DNA of 38,248 nt from JAPOQD01 sp964620555 (GTDB lineage Bacteria > Pseudomonadota > Gammaproteobacteria > Pseudomonadales > Halieaceae): contig CAZUGZ010000022.1 in the NCBI GenBank assembly GCA_964620555.1, positions 1 to 38,248 on the forward strand, written 5' to 3'. A model generated the notes under the pieces. That model was not told the origin of the DNA. It was given only the letters and a program-made list of their open reading frames with translations, and did not search any database. Both the position numbers and the translations under genes were made by a program. Below, piece by piece: positions 38,211-38,248 of the stretch. Position 1 is the stretch's first letter. Every line of letters begins with the position of its first letter.

Positions 38211-38248
38211 CAAGCCCGCATATTTCACCAAGGTTTGTAGCGAGGACG

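Noticed and set aside
38019..38231. Small minus-strand open frame at the right edge
   Set aside because: Overlaps the receptor promoter and a dispersed repeat and has no recognisable sequence features.

Overview
The window is GC-rich bacterial chromosome from a gammaproteobacterium. The core gene order is one I know from Pseudomonas-type genomes: rpmE / priA - argS - SPOR protein - hslV - hslU - DUF971, next to mrcA / pilM-N-O-P-Q - aroK - aroB and gltB-gltD. The TonB-dependent receptors that surround and interrupt this block suggest an oligotrophic or marine lineage; I cannot place it below class. Two runs of exactly ten Ns (2377-2386 and 31105-31114) are scaffold gaps of unknown true size. 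Each one breaks a single gene (a TonB receptor and trpD), so this is probably a draft or metagenome-derived scaffold.

Layout. 1-859 (-): 5' part of an RND-efflux periplasmic adaptor running off the left edge. 1258-4139 (+) and 4286-6748 (-): two convergent TonB-dependent receptors. 6857-14177 (-): DUF971, hslU, hslV, SPOR protein, argS, priA (read right to left as priA -> DUF971). 14335-14550 (+): rpmE. 14569-16977 (-): mrcA. 17083-23203 (+): pilMNOPQ-aroKB. 23235-29417 (-): gltB-gltD. 29505-34877 (-): a PurD-like ATP-grasp ligase followed by trpE-trpG-trpD-trpC. 35168-35674 (+): SRPBCC-like protein. 35742-37997 (-): third TonB-dependent receptor, with a repeat at the right edge.

How the parts work together. 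pilMNOPQ encodes the type IV pilus alignment subcomplex and outer-membrane secretin. aroK/aroB feed the shikimate pathway and so chorismate, the substrate of the trpEGDC products further right; gltBD supplies glutamate. hslVU is a two-component protease. argS, priA and rpmE are translation and replication-restart housekeeping genes, and mrcA builds peptidoglycan. The three receptors presumably import different scarce ligands using TonB/ExbBD encoded elsewhere.

Most unusual observations: (i) a perfect 34-bp inverted repeat plus a 34-bp direct repeat inside the SPOR gene, which together make an in-frame 66-bp (22-residue) insertion and look like a double template switch; (ii) a diverged PurD-like ligase placed as the first gene of the trp operon; (iii) canonical EF-hand or dockerin-like calcium loops in two of the TonB receptors and a duplicated DL(S/T)GD module in the third; (iv) a MITE/REP-like palindromic element whose right terminus contains the ATG of the SRPBCC gene, with a degenerate relative near position 1030; and (v) a separate dispersed 32-bp repeat, present as an inverted pair upstream of argS and again at the right edge. 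I found no convincing new multi-gene system, CRISPR array, tRNA, rRNA, transposase or phage gene.
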